Part shown: positions 33,308 through 41,471 of the stretch, piece by piece
How positions within the stretch are numbered: position 1 is the stretch's first letter
Layout: each line of letters begins with the position of its first letter
Source: G963662655 sp963665015
Lineage (GTDB): Bacteria; Cloacimonadota; Cloacimonadia; Cloacimonadales; JAIOQZ01
Direction: 5' to 3'
Assembly (NCBI GenBank): GCA_963665015.2
Contig: CAXXSY010000003.1
Location: 806,001-870,000 of the forward strand
Length of the DNA: 64,000 nucleotides
Made by a program: the position numbers and the translations under genes
Notes under the pieces: generated by a model
Told to the model about the DNA's origin: nothing
Seen by the model: the letters and a program-made list of their open reading frames with translations, nothing else
Database searches by the model: none

Positions 33308-33382
33308 GTTGCAAACCGAGTGGGTAAATTCAACACATTCGATACGTGCCTACAGAAGAAAATCAACTCACCCACCAAATAT
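33308..33382. repeat. Short 75-bp copy of the 1578-1847 repeat element
   Basis: It starts GTTGCAAACCGAGTGGGTAA and ends CTCACCCACCAAAT, matching both ends of the 270-bp element at 1578-1847 but lacking its palindromic interior. It sits in the gap between the large outer-membrane protein and the sigma54 activator. Confidence 0.5.
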
Positions 33383-33478
33383 ACAACAGTGCCAATTTTT
33401 TATTCGTATCAAGTACGTACCATGCAAACGGGAGCGGATTCTGTCAAGCGAGATGTTTGGATTACAGCTTTGGGTGGA

Positions 33479-36400
33479 TTAGAATTCCGCGCGGATTTCC
33501 AGCGTCATCTCATGGCTGGTTTCGTCGTCGGGATAGGCGTCGCCCGAGTACTGGAAGCTGGCGTTGGTGAAGTTGTTGACCTTGTATGAGATGTTCATGC
33601 TCCACTCGAAGATGTCGCCCTCGCGTTTGTCGGGGAGGTAGATGAGGTAATCGGAGCCGGACCGTTCGTTGTGCTTGTAGGAAACTCTGGAGAACATGCG
33701 GTATTTGGAGAGCAGGAAGAGGGTAAGGCTCTCGGACAATCCGATGGATTCTATCGCGTATTCTCTGTCGGTGAGTCGTTTGCGACCCTCTTCGGTCGTA
33801 TAACTGATCTCGGTTTGCAGGAGCAGGTTCCTGCCGGTGCGGGTGGTGATATCGAGCTTGTAGGTATCGCTCTCGGTTCGGGAGTCGTAGTAGGAGTCTT
33901 CTTCGAGCAGGTTTTCCCACGAGAGCTCGAAGTCGTTGTTCTTAATCTTCGTGTAGCGAGCCGAGTAGAACCAGGATTCTTCCATGTAGTCCGAGGGTTC
34001 CTGGTAGCGGTTGTCGAGGGTCTTGTCTTTTCCGTACTGGCCTTTTAGCATGAGGGCTTTTGGGATCAGATCGTACCAGAGGGTCTGCCGGAAGGTATTC
34101 TTTCCGTAGATGGTGTATTTGCTGTCCATTACGCGATCGGAGGAGAGTAGATACACCTTCCATTTCTCGTCCGAGCGTGAGTTTTCGGAGATGCCGAAAT
34201 AGCTCTCGGATTGTAATTGCTTCAGGATGGGCGTTTGGGGAAAGAGCGTTCGGGGGTTGAGGAAGAGGGAGCCGTCGGTGTTGATTTCGATGGAGAGCTC
34301 CGGTTCGCCGGAGGTGATATAGACCCACTCGAAATCGCCATCATCGACATAGACGCCGGTGCTGTCGTATTCCCCGACGCCTTCCCCGACGTATTGCAAT
34401 TCCCGCACCTTGGGATAGAACTCGATGTTCTGGAGTGAGTAGTTCATGCTCAGGGATACGGCGTCTTTCAGGAAGCTGTTGACGCTGGCGAGTTCCGCGA
34501 CGTCGTAGTTCTCTTCGTCTTCCTGCCTCTGCACGATGCGATGCAGGTAGTGCAGTTTGAACCGGTGCTTGCTGTAGCTCATCAGGTAGTCGAGCTGCCA
34601 GGTGTCGGTGTCCTGCTCGTAGTCGGATGTGTCGATGCGGTATTCGTCCTTCGAGTAAGTGACTTTCGCTGCTACTTCCCGGGTTTCGTGGGTTCCGGCG
34701 TAGATTTTCCAGGTTTCGTTTTCGTCATGGTATTCGGATTCTGTGTGGTATAGTTCCTCGAACCGACTCTGGTAATACTCGCCTCCCAATCTGTAATTAT
34801 GGATGGTGTAGTGCGAATTGAGGTTCAGGCGCCGGATGGATGCCTTGTCCTGTTCGATGGACGGGTCGAGGTAGTCCTGGGTGGATGTCATGTAGCGAAG
34901 CCAGACATACGGCACCAGGCTGAACTGATTCAGCGTACCGGTACAGGTCGCCTGCCGGAATGCGGCGAAGTCCTCGTATTCCTTTTCGGTATAGGCCACG
35001 GACGGTGTGAAGAGTTCGAAGAGTCGCATCTTGTAGTTGCCGAAAAATTCCCGACGACTGACGGTATCGTTTCGCGCGAATTCGTAGGTCTCGTAGCTCG
35101 ATTCCGGATCGTCGATCTCCGCGATCGGCGCCAGACCCTTGCGGAAAAAGCGATAGTAACCGGTGAGCTGCGGCTCGATATTGTCGAATCCGGGATCGAC
35201 TTCGAAGCCGGTGTGGGTCGCCCAGGAATCGTTGTCGCTGTCGTCCTTGGACGACCATGTGTTTTCGTCGAGCGTTGTCACCAGCGCCTCGGTCTCGACC
35301 TTGAGATAGTCGCCTCTCCATCCGGCGGAGAAATCGTAGTTGATTTGCCGCTGCGGCGCCGGCAGTTTCCGAACCGGCTTGTATCTGCCCTGTCCTTCTC
35401 CGACATAGTAATACACGGATGGCGATTGCTGATCGTAGGAGCCTTCGCCGCTTCCGACGTAGGTGAAGGTCACGAGGTAGGTGCCGGTAGAGTCGTAGCC
35501 CACGTATTCGTAATAGCTTTCGTCGCCGTCGGTGACCAGGATGTAGCTGCCTTCGCCTTCCTCGGTTTCCGTGACGCCGTTTCCCCAGGCGATGTCGTCA
35601 CCCGCGGCGCGGAGGATGTCCTTATCCTCTTCGCTGAACGATGCCTGAAGCGGGTTGTTGCGGTCGTCGTTTTGCACGATGGCGTGAGCGTCGAGGTAGA
35701 ATCTTCCGAACGGCCTGGTTTGAGTGGATGCCATGTAGAGGTTCTTGCGGTATTCCTCGTCGGAGTACTGGAAGACGACCATGATGTAGCTGTTTTCGTC
35801 GATAAAGTGGTTGTTGGTGAAGGTGACGGTGCCTTCCTCGTAGTCGATGGTGTAGTCGCTACCGCGCTGCATGGCGACGCCGTTGAGATAGACGGTTTCC
35901 GATCCGGCGACGACCTGGATGCCGAAGCCGTCGATGTTGAGGTAGTAGGGTCCCTGCTTCGCTTGCTCGCCGGTGAACTCGGTGGTCTGGGTCTTCGCGC
36001 GGGAGACGGCGAGCGCTCCGCGGTAGGTGTCCCGACCGTACCACCCGGCGCGCAGTCCCTCAAATTGCAGATCGACGTTCATGAACTGCGTGTCCTCGAT
36101 GGGAAAGTCGAGGTCGCCGAACGCTACTTCGTATTTGTTGCCGTAAATCTTGATGAAGACCTGATCCAGGTTGCTGATTTCGCGGGAATCGCCTTCGGGG
36201 GTGATGGGCGAGGTGTTGTCCGAGAGCTGCGCCTGCACCTTGATCCCGGGCGAAAGCTCGCCGTCCATTTTCACGAACAGCGACTGGTCGATGCTGACGT
36301 CGTCCTGATTTCCGACGGTCAGGGATATCGATTTGCTACCGGTGACGTTTAGCTCGGTTCGGGTGCCGAGGTCCCAGGTTCGTTTGGGGCGTTTCGGCGG

Positions 36401-36775
36401 GACGTAGGTCGAATCGCCTTTCTGCATCGTGTAATAGAAGAAGCGGCTTCGAAGGTCTTCCGGATAGATGCGGTAGCGGAGGGTCATCATGCGGATACCC
36501 TCGGGCAGTATCTTCATGCTCAGGATTCCTGTGGGGCAGTCGATCGCGTAGTCGATCCCGCGCCGGAAGACGGTCGTGGTCGAGTCCTGCGGATTCTTGA
36601 CGAAAAGGGTGTCGCTGCCGACGATGATGTTCGGGTGTTCGAGCCGAATGTTCTCGCTTTGCCGGGTCAGGTCGATGGTCTGCTCGCGCTGGATGGGGGA
36701 GAAGTAGTTGTACCCGGCGAGATGGACTGCCGAGAGCAGCAACAGCAGGGAAAGAAGTCGCTTAGCGGATGTCAT
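33479..36775 (-). CDS. Large outer-membrane beta-barrel protein of an FCB-type family
   Basis: The 1098-residue product has a signal peptide (MTSAKRLLSLLLLLSAVHLAGYNYF). An N-terminal region contains LNVTGSKSISLTVGNQDDVSIDQSLFVKMDGELSPGIKVQAQLSDNTSPITPEGDS and the run FGDLDFPIEDTQF. A middle region has VVAGSETVYLNGVAMQRGSDYTIDYEEGTVTF. A long, aromatic, strand-rich C-terminal half is consistent with an outer-membrane barrel ending in LEIRAEF. This combination recurs as uncharacterised surface proteins in KSB1/Ignavibacteria-type genomes and has distant likeness to SprA-type translocon proteins. I cannot assign a function and do not claim it is SprA. Its start overlaps tsaE by 14 bp, so both are expressed together. 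Confidence 0.65.
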   Translation of the reverse strand: MTSAKRLLSLLLLLSAVHLAGYNYFSPIQREQTIDLTRQSENIRLEHPNIIVGSDTLFVKNPQDSTTTVFRRGIDYAIDCPTGILSMKILPEGIRMMTLRYRIYPEDLRSRFFYYTMQKGDSTYVPPKRPKRTWDLGTRTELNVTGSKSISLTVGNQDDVSIDQSLFVKMDGELSPGIKVQAQLSDNTSPITPEGDSREISNLDQVFIKIYGNKYEVAFGDLDFPIEDTQFMNVDLQFEGLRAGWYGRDTYRGALAVSRAKTQTTEFTGEQAKQGPYYLNIDGFGIQVVAGSETVYLNGVAMQRGSDYTIDYEEGTVTFTNNHFIDENSYIMVVFQYSDEEYRKNLYMASTQTRPFGRFYLDAHAIVQNDDRNNPLQASFSEEDKDILRAAGDDIAWGNGVTETEEGEGSYILVTDGDESYYEYVGYDSTGTYLVTFTYVGSGEGSYDQQSPSVYYYVGEGQGRYKPVRKLPAPQRQINYDFSAGWRGDYLKVETEALVTTLDENTWSSKDDSDNDSWATHTGFEVDPGFDNIEPQLTGYYRFFRKGLAPIAEIDDPESSYETYEFARNDTVSRREFFGNYKMRLFELFTPSVAYTEKEYEDFAAFRQATCTGTLNQFSLVPYVWLRYMTSTQDYLDPSIEQDKASIRRLNLNSHYTIHNYRLGGEYYQSRFEELYHTESEYHDENETWKIYAGTHETREVAAKVTYSKDEYRIDTSDYEQDTDTWQLDYLMSYSKHRFKLHYLHRIVQRQEDEENYDVAELASVNSFLKDAVSLSMNYSLQNIEFYPKVRELQYVGEGVGEYDSTGVYVDDGDFEWVYITSGEPELSIEINTDGSLFLNPRTLFPQTPILKQLQSESYFGISENSRSDEKWKVYLLSSDRVMDSKYTIYGKNTFRQTLWYDLIPKALMLKGQYGKDKTLDNRYQEPSDYMEESWFYSARYTKIKNNDFELSWENLLEEDSYYDSRTESDTYKLDITTRTGRNLLLQTEISYTTEEGRKRLTDREYAIESIGLSESLTLFLLSKYRMFSRVSYKHNERSGSDYLIYLPDKREGDIFEWSMNISYKVNNFTNASFQYSGDAYPDDETSHEMTLEIRAEF

Positions 36776-37226
36776 GGGATGGCTGTTGAATCGAATCGAT
36801 CCAGGGTTGGTTGCCTTCCAGGGTTACCATGCGATGTTGCGCGTTGTACTCGAATTGAAGATGGACGGTGTTCCCCGGCAGAATGGATTTTGCCAGTTCG
36901 GGCCACTCGATCAGCACGGTTTTCCTGCCGAAAATCTCGCTCAGCCCCAGCTCCCAGACCTCCTCCTCGCTCTCCAGGCGATACAGGTCGATGTGCACGA
37001 CATCCTCGCCGTACTCGTGCATCAGGACGTAGCTCGGGCTGCTGACGATCTCCTCGACGCCCAGAGCCTCACAGAACGCCCGTGTGAAGAAGGTCTTACC
37101 CGCGCCCAACGGACCGGATAGCGCCAGGACCGCTCCCCTCTCGATATGCTTTGCAATCTGACGGGCGAAGTCGATCGAACTCTCTTCGCCGTACAACTCG
37201 AATTTCTTTCGCACAATGTCTCCCAA
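36762..37226 (-). CDS. tRNA t6A biosynthesis ATPase TsaE
   Basis: The 154-residue ATPase is needed with TsaB, TsaC and TsaD to make threonylcarbamoyladenosine at tRNA position 37. It has Walker A GPLGAGKT in LALSGPLGAGKTFFTRAFCEALG, the conserved SPSYVLMHEY and HIDLYRLE motifs, and VLIEWPELAKSILP. The length is typical. It is the first gene of a two-gene minus-strand unit with the large outer-membrane protein, an odd pairing with no clear functional link. Confidence 0.93.
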   Translation of the reverse strand: MGDIVRKKFELYGEESSIDFARQIAKHIERGAVLALSGPLGAGKTFFTRAFCEALGVEEIVSSPSYVLMHEYGEDVVHIDLYRLESEEEVWELGLSEIFGRKTVLIEWPELAKSILPGNTVHLQFEYNAQHRMVTLEGNQPWIDSIQQPSHDIR

Positions 37227-37309
37227 TATCTAACACGTGGAATACGAAATGTTTCGGTCCGATCAGATTGTCAATCAATATTGCGCACGGTAGAGAAACC
37301 CCATCCCGA

Positions 37310-37334
37310 CCTTCCCCTTTGGCAAAGGGGAAGG
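37310..37334. repeat. Perfect 12-bp palindrome in a divergent promoter region
   Basis: CCTTCCCCTTTG and CAAAGGGGAAGG flank a single G. The element lies between two divergently transcribed genes, so it is not their terminator. It is probably another dispersed palindromic repeat. Confidence 0.5.
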
Positions 37335-37445
37335 AGTGGAGAGGTGGTCACCACATACGGAAGTTTGACTTATGCTCAGTTTTTTCCTTTGACAGTCGGA
37401 GCCGCGATCTCTATATTTCGCCCAATCGAGAAACAGGAGACGATA

Positions 37446-38159
37446 ATGAAACGAATCGCAATGACGATCATGATTTTATGCGCAATCTTCGCGCTGTTTG
37501 CAGAAGAGAAAGAACCGCTTCAGGTTTATCAGGAAAACCCGGGTGTCGAGACGTTCGACAGCGCGGTAAACAGCTACCGTCAGCAGATCGAGGCAGAGCC
37601 GGACAATTTTCGTCCGCGTCTGATGCTGTCCTGGATGCTTTTGATGGAGATGGAACGCAACAACGAATACTTTGCGACCAACATCGACTCGCTTCCGCTG
37701 CCGGCGAAATTCCAGTACGCGAACATGCTGCTGGAACTGGGCAGGAACGAAGAAGCGATCGATATCTACATGATGCTCAACGAGGCATCGCCCAAGTGGA
37801 GCTGCCCGTGGCGGCACCGCGGCGAGGCCAACATGAAGATTGGCGAATACGAAGAGGCGGAAAAGGCTTTGCTCATGGCGATCGAGACGCGCAAGGAGCA
37901 CTACGACGCTTATGTATGGCTGGCGAATGCACAGAAAGAACTCGGCAAGATGAAAGAAGCGCTCGAGACCCTCGATACCGGCCTGACCTACAAGGGCAAG
38001 GATATCGAGGACGCAGAGGAAGAGGTCAGCTCGCTGGATGTCTCGTTTCTGCATCTGGAGCTGCTCAAGGCCAACGGCAAGACCGATGCATACGACGAGA
38101 TGGCGGAGAAGATTCGCAAGATCGCGCCCGACGATGAGCGATGGAACGATCTGAAATAG
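37446..38159 (+). CDS. Exported TPR protein
   Basis: The 237-residue product has a signal peptide (MKRIAMTIMILCAIFALFAEE) and TPR-like helices, including FQYANMLLELGRNEEAIDIYMMLNEASP, EANMKIGEYEEAEKALLMAIETRKE and LANAQKELGKMKEALETLDTGL. It is presumably a periplasmic or outer-membrane-linked scaffold. CAGGAG precedes ATG 37446. The stop overlaps the next gene by 19 bp, and that gene overlaps the deacetylase, forming a three-gene envelope operon. It resembles the TPR protein at 9391 in layout only. Confidence 0.7.
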   Translation: MKRIAMTIMILCAIFALFAEEKEPLQVYQENPGVETFDSAVNSYRQQIEAEPDNFRPRLMLSWMLLMEMERNNEYFATNIDSLPLPAKFQYANMLLELGRNEEAIDIYMMLNEASPKWSCPWRHRGEANMKIGEYEEAEKALLMAIETRKEHYDAYVWLANAQKELGKMKEALETLDTGLTYKGKDIEDAEEEVSSLDVSFLHLELLKANGKTDAYDEMAEKIRKIAPDDERWNDLK

Positions 38160-39151
38160 TTTTTTCGCTGATTCTGCTGATAATTTTCCCCTGCATGTTG
38201 GGTGCGGGGGAAATTTTGTATCCGGGGATCGAATCGATCGACGTCGAGGTCGGATCGTTCATCGGAAACGAGAACCGGCAGGACGATGTCGAGGACAAGC
38301 GCAACCACTTCATTTCCGAGCATCTGTTTCGTCTCGGCGCGACGCTGAAACCGGCTGATAAAGTGTATATCACGGCAACGACCGAGCTTCAGGACAACGT
38401 ATTCGGCACCGATCTGTCCTTTTCCGAATTCAGCGTGACGTACCGGGAAGACCGGTGGGATGCGGCGTATCGATATTTCCGGCTTGGATACGGTGAGAAA
38501 TCGCATATCTTCGATAAAAACGTGCTCGATCCCTGCTTCGACGATCCGGTGTTCGAGTGCTACGACTTCTACGGTCTGGATGCCGGCTATCAATGGCTTG
38601 GGTTGCTTATCGGCGGCAACGACTACAACAGCGGGATTGTCGAGCTTTCTGCCGAGTACGGGCCGATTCGTTCTTGGCTCCTGCACGTCGAGCGGGGCAA
38701 CCTCTACAACAGCGATATGAACGCCGCCGGCACGGAGATCGACGCAGATTTCGATCACATGCGCGTTTACGGGACCGGCATGTACCGCTTCTTTCCGAAG
38801 GAAGACCAGGCAGAGGAGAAGGCCGTGATCGACGCGATGCTGGAATGCGAAGTTTTCCGCGATAAAAACTGGAGTATTGCTGCGAACTGGGTCTCCCGCT
38901 TCATCGACGAGGAGAAACCCACCTGGCAGGTCAATCTCCGCGCGGCGAAATGGATCGGCAGGATCGAGACGGCTCTTCAAGGAAAATATTACCATAGCCC
39001 GGGATTCATCGACCGCGAATACCGTCTGATCGTCATGGGCAAGGTCACGCCGGGCTGGATGCTGGGCGTCAACATGGCTGCCATCGACGGATCGATCGGC
39101 GAGACCACCTACCAGGCCGGGATTCAGACGACCGTGGAGCTTTCGCTGTGA
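38141..39151 (+). CDS. Outer-membrane barrel-like protein
   Basis: The 336-residue product has a signal peptide (VFSLILLIIFPCMLGAGEI) and a series of amphipathic strands (VYITATTELQDNVFG, DRWDAAYRYFRLGYG, MLGVNMAAIDG, TTYQAGIQTTVELSL), with about 12-14 visible. It resembles outer-membrane beta-barrel proteins of unknown role. The start overlaps the upstream TPR gene and the end overlaps the deacetylase gene by 4 bp. No ligand or transport function can be read from the sequence. Confidence 0.6.
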   Translation: MERSEIVFSLILLIIFPCMLGAGEILYPGIESIDVEVGSFIGNENRQDDVEDKRNHFISEHLFRLGATLKPADKVYITATTELQDNVFGTDLSFSEFSVTYREDRWDAAYRYFRLGYGEKSHIFDKNVLDPCFDDPVFECYDFYGLDAGYQWLGLLIGGNDYNSGIVELSAEYGPIRSWLLHVERGNLYNSDMNAAGTEIDADFDHMRVYGTGMYRFFPKEDQAEEKAVIDAMLECEVFRDKNWSIAANWVSRFIDEEKPTWQVNLRAAKWIGRIETALQGKYYHSPGFIDREYRLIVMGKVTPGWMLGVNMAAIDGSIGETTYQAGIQTTVELSL

Positions 39152-39888
39152 GAATTTCCCGCGCATGCCTGCTTCTGCTGCCGATCCTGTCGATGCTGGC
39201 GTCCTGCGAGAGCAACTCGGAGCGCTTCAGCGGCAGGACGGTGGTCTGCTTCTGCTTTGACGACGAACATGCATCGACCTATGAGGAAGCATTCCCGATC
39301 CTGCGAGAACACGGCTACACGGCTACACTGGTTGTCAACAGCGGCTGGCTGGGCAGGTCGGGTCGATTTACGTGGGAGCAGCTCGAGGAGATGGTTTTTG
39401 ACAATGGCTGGGAGCTGGCGGGACACACGCGCCACCACGTCAATCTGGCGTCGTGCACGGAAGCGGTCGCACGGGACGAGATTGTCGGCGAGTACGAGCT
39501 GTACCTGCGGAAGGGATTTTCACCGGTGATGTTCGCACTGCCGGCGGGAGAGGCTTCCACGCGCGATTTCGAGATCATCGCGGAGTGCTACGATAACATC
39601 CGCACAAGTCGCGATCTATCTATGACGGCACCGGTCAACCCGCACTACCTGGGCTATTTCTCCTACTGGACGGAGTACGAACCGGAGAGCGTATTTCTGC
39701 GATTGCAGCGCGGGATCGAGAACAGGGAAAACCTGATCGTGCTCGGATTCCACACGTTGCTGGAAGACGCGGGTAACCAGCCGACCAACTGCACGCCCGA
39801 GGATTTTCGGGCAATCGTCGAATACGTCTCCACGCTGGATGTGGAGGTGATGACGATGCGCGAGGCGGTCAAGCTCTTCGCTAGATGA
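39148..39888 (+). CDS. Polysaccharide deacetylase-family lipoprotein
   Basis: The 246-residue protein starts with a lipoprotein signal (lipobox LASC, cysteine near residue 20). It has NodB-homology motifs: CFCFDDEHAST (variant of TFDDG, metal-binding aspartate pair), GHTRHHVNL (the HxxxH metal site) and VMFALPAGEAS. Family members remove N-acetyl groups from surface or cell-wall polysaccharides. The normal FDDG glycine is replaced by Glu (FDDE), so activity needs care. It is the last gene of the TPR/barrel/deacetylase operon and lies 50 bp before tRNA-Arg. Confidence 0.78.
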   Translation: MRISRACLLLLPILSMLASCESNSERFSGRTVVCFCFDDEHASTYEEAFPILREHGYTATLVVNSGWLGRSGRFTWEQLEEMVFDNGWELAGHTRHHVNLASCTEAVARDEIVGEYELYLRKGFSPVMFALPAGEASTRDFEIIAECYDNIRTSRDLSMTAPVNPHYLGYFSYWTEYEPESVFLRLQRGIENRENLIVLGFHTLLEDAGNQPTNCTPEDFRAIVEYVSTLDVEVMTMREAVKLFAR

Positions 39889-39901
39889 TCGCACGAAATC
39901 A

Positions 39902-39928
39902 TTGACAGGTTTGCCCGATGTGTAAAGT
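39902..39928 (+). promoter_or_regulatory. Promoter candidate for tRNA-Arg
   Basis: TTGACA at 39902-39907 is followed, 15 bp on, by TAAAGT preceded by TG (extended -10 like). It ends 11 bp before the tRNA start. Confidence 0.35.
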
Positions 39929-39939
39929 GCGGTCTATGC

Positions 39940-40016
39940 GTCCCCGTAGCTCAGCTGGATAGAGCGCTTGCCTCCGGAGCAAGAGGCCGTGCGTTCGAAT
40001 CGCGCCGGGGACGCCA
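39940..40016 (+). tRNA. tRNA-Arg, anticodon CCG
   Basis: GTCCCCG pairs with CGGGGAC. The D arm (GCTC/GAGC), anticodon arm CTTGC-CTCCGGA-GCAAG (anticodon CCG) and T arm GTGCG-TTCGAAT-CGCGC are all intact, and CCA is encoded (40014-40016). The prophage end lies only 14 bp downstream. Confidence 0.96.
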
Positions 40017-40023
40017 TTTTTTT

Positions 40024-40390
40024 TATAAAGTGTCAGGCAAATTTCCAAATAGTTGCAAGTATAAAGTGTCAGGCAAATTTCCAAAAAGTTGCAAGCAGAT
40101 TTCCAAATGGCTTCAGCGAGCGGTCGGAGCACTCGCCGCACCAGCCCCGTAACGCAAGGCATATCAACCACTTAATCCTGAGTTGCAAGTAGTTTTCCAA
40201 ATGCAGCAAAGGCAGCCCATTGAAATGAGCTGCCTTGTTTTCGCAATCGTTTGTTTTGCAGTCAGATAGTACTAAGTTGCAAGTAGTTTTCCAAATCGAT
40301 CCGCGTGGAGCACGCAAAAATCGCCCATCCAGAAGCGTAAAGCATTGCTATTATTGCATTTAGTACTGTGTTGCAAGTGGTTTTCCAAAT
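40024..40390. repeat. Prophage right end: phased array of bipartite direct repeats
   Basis: A site made of GTTGCAAG plus TTTTCCAAAT recurs at 40088, 40182, 40276 and 40370, at exactly 94-bp intervals. Before it are two tandem 36-bp units (40024-40059 and 40060-40095), each holding TGTCAGGC and TTTCCAAA. The 73-bp segments between sites are mostly unrelated to each other. In Mu-type elements such end arrays bind the transposase. The probable element terminus is TGTCAGG at 40031. The last site runs into the stop codon of the last prophage gene. A hairpin with a T-rich flank at about 40207-40240 may terminate the late operon. Confidence 0.65.
40207..40234. terminator. Hairpin in the right-end array, possible late-operon terminator
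   Basis: AAGGCAGC and GCTGCCTT form a perfect 8-bp stem around a roughly 11-base loop. T-rich sequence lies on the plus-strand side (GTTTT); on the minus strand the hairpin is followed by TGCTGC, so termination of the late operon is uncertain. Confidence 0.4.
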
Positions 40391-40569
40391 CATCCCGCCA
40401 CCACCAGGTTCTCGGTCTCGATCTTCGCCTGGATATCCAACCAATCATCGCTCTCGAAAGATGGGTTATTGGTTCGCGTGATCGAGTCGGCCGGGAACTC
40501 CTCGCAACACCGAATAGTCAGCGTCGATGCATCCCAAATCAGTCTGAAGCGCTTCGTTAGTGTCATCAT
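40390..40569 (-). CDS. Small phage protein, 59 aa
   Basis: This short gene encodes MMTLTKRFRLIWDASTLTIR, then a further 39 residues ending ETENLVVAG. It has a good ribosome-binding site (AAGGGG, 6 bases before ATG 40569) and starts 10 bp after the preceding gene's stop. Short proteins of this kind at the end of phage late operons are common and often accompany tail-fibre genes. I do not recognise a family with known function. Its stop codon (40390-40392) shares a base with the last repeat of the right-end array, so it is the final gene of the prophage. Confidence 0.6.
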   Translation of the reverse strand: MMTLTKRFRLIWDASTLTIRCCEEFPADSITRTNNPSFESDDWLDIQAKIETENLVVAG

Positions 40570-40578
40570 GGCAACCCC

Positions 40579-41469
40579 TTACGAATCCAGCGTGATGTCC
40601 CAGCCCCGGACAACCAGCGCGTCATGCGCATCCCTGGCCGGATCACCGGGGTCGCCCAGGTCACTCTGCGAGACACCGAGACCGGCGAACAGCAATGTGC
40701 CGCCGTTGGTTCCAAGTGCTTCTATTCGGATAATCAGTTTCTTCACGGTGAGCTCGCCGAGCATTGTATTCGATACGTTCAAGTATGTCAGCCCCGACCA
40801 CGCCGTCAGCGGCACGTCCGTGAAGTCGCTCACAGCCGTATTTGCCAGGCGCAAATAGGTGATCGGGAGCGCTGCAATATCGGCGATATCTCCGGACAGC
40901 CCAGCCGTGCCATCGACGCTGATCGAGCCCAGGCTTAAGCATCCAGCAAAATCTGCCAGAACGCCCGTTATTTCGGTACTCCAGGCAAACAGGTAGTAAA
41001 GCTCGGTCTGACCCGTAAACGCCGAAAATACGCCCGATATGCCACTCCCACGAACCGACAAATAACCCAGTTCCGGCAGAGCCTGAATGACCGCCGGGGT
41101 GATCTGCCAGACGGTCGATGTGCCGCTCGTTTGAAGATAATATAGGTCAGCCAGCCGGGTCAGATTGGCACCCATCAGTGCCAAATACGGTTGGCTGCTG
41201 CTGATCGCAATGCGTCCAATATGCTGCCAATCGCCCGTTATCATGATCCGATATACGCCATTTTCATCATAGGTATGGCTCGGGCTGGCGGACGCTTCAT
41301 ACAGCGTCGCCTCGCCATCACCCCAATGGACGGTCATGCTATAGGGAGCCAGGAAGTTGAGTCCGAACGAAACCGTCTGATTGGCGTGATCGGTGATCGC
41401 CGCCCGGATGATGACCGCCGGTTCGGGGAGCACATGTTGCGATGTTACACAGGCAGAATTCGCCAGCAT
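40579..41469 (-). CDS. Phage receptor-binding candidate with PKD-like and leucine-rich repeats
   Basis: The 296-residue protein has an N-terminal PKD-like segment (MTVHWGDGEATLYEASASPSHTYDENGVYRIMITGDW). Irregular leucine-rich repeats follow (LGYLSVRGSGISGVFSAFTGQTELYYLFAWSTEITGVLADFAGCLSLGSISVD, PITYLRLANTAVSD, LTYLNVSNTMLGEL). This PKD plus LRR layout resembles BspA-type surface-binding proteins. Its place at the end of the tail module suggests host-surface recognition (inference). The start at 41469 is chosen because AAGGGG lies 6-7 bases upstream and the previous stop is at 41472; the frame is open to 42174 but the upstream translation overlaps a real gene. Confidence 0.65.
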   Translation of the reverse strand: MLANSACVTSQHVLPEPAVIIRAAITDHANQTVSFGLNFLAPYSMTVHWGDGEATLYEASASPSHTYDENGVYRIMITGDWQHIGRIAISSSQPYLALMGANLTRLADLYYLQTSGTSTVWQITPAVIQALPELGYLSVRGSGISGVFSAFTGQTELYYLFAWSTEITGVLADFAGCLSLGSISVDGTAGLSGDIADIAALPITYLRLANTAVSDFTDVPLTAWSGLTYLNVSNTMLGELTVKKLIIRIEALGTNGGTLLFAGLGVSQSDLGDPGDPARDAHDALVVRGWDITLDS

Positions 41470-41471
41470 TG

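Noticed and set aside
34799..36352. 517-codon plus-strand open frame
   Set aside because: Antisense shadow of the large outer-membrane protein, rich in Val/Gly/Asp as expected from reverse reading of its codons.
40088..40390. CRISPR-like array (21-bp repeats, 73-bp unique spacers)
   Set aside because: The spacers are far too long and too uniform, one holds a terminator-like hairpin, no cas genes are near, and the repeats lie exactly at the end of a transposable prophage. End-binding sites explain it better.
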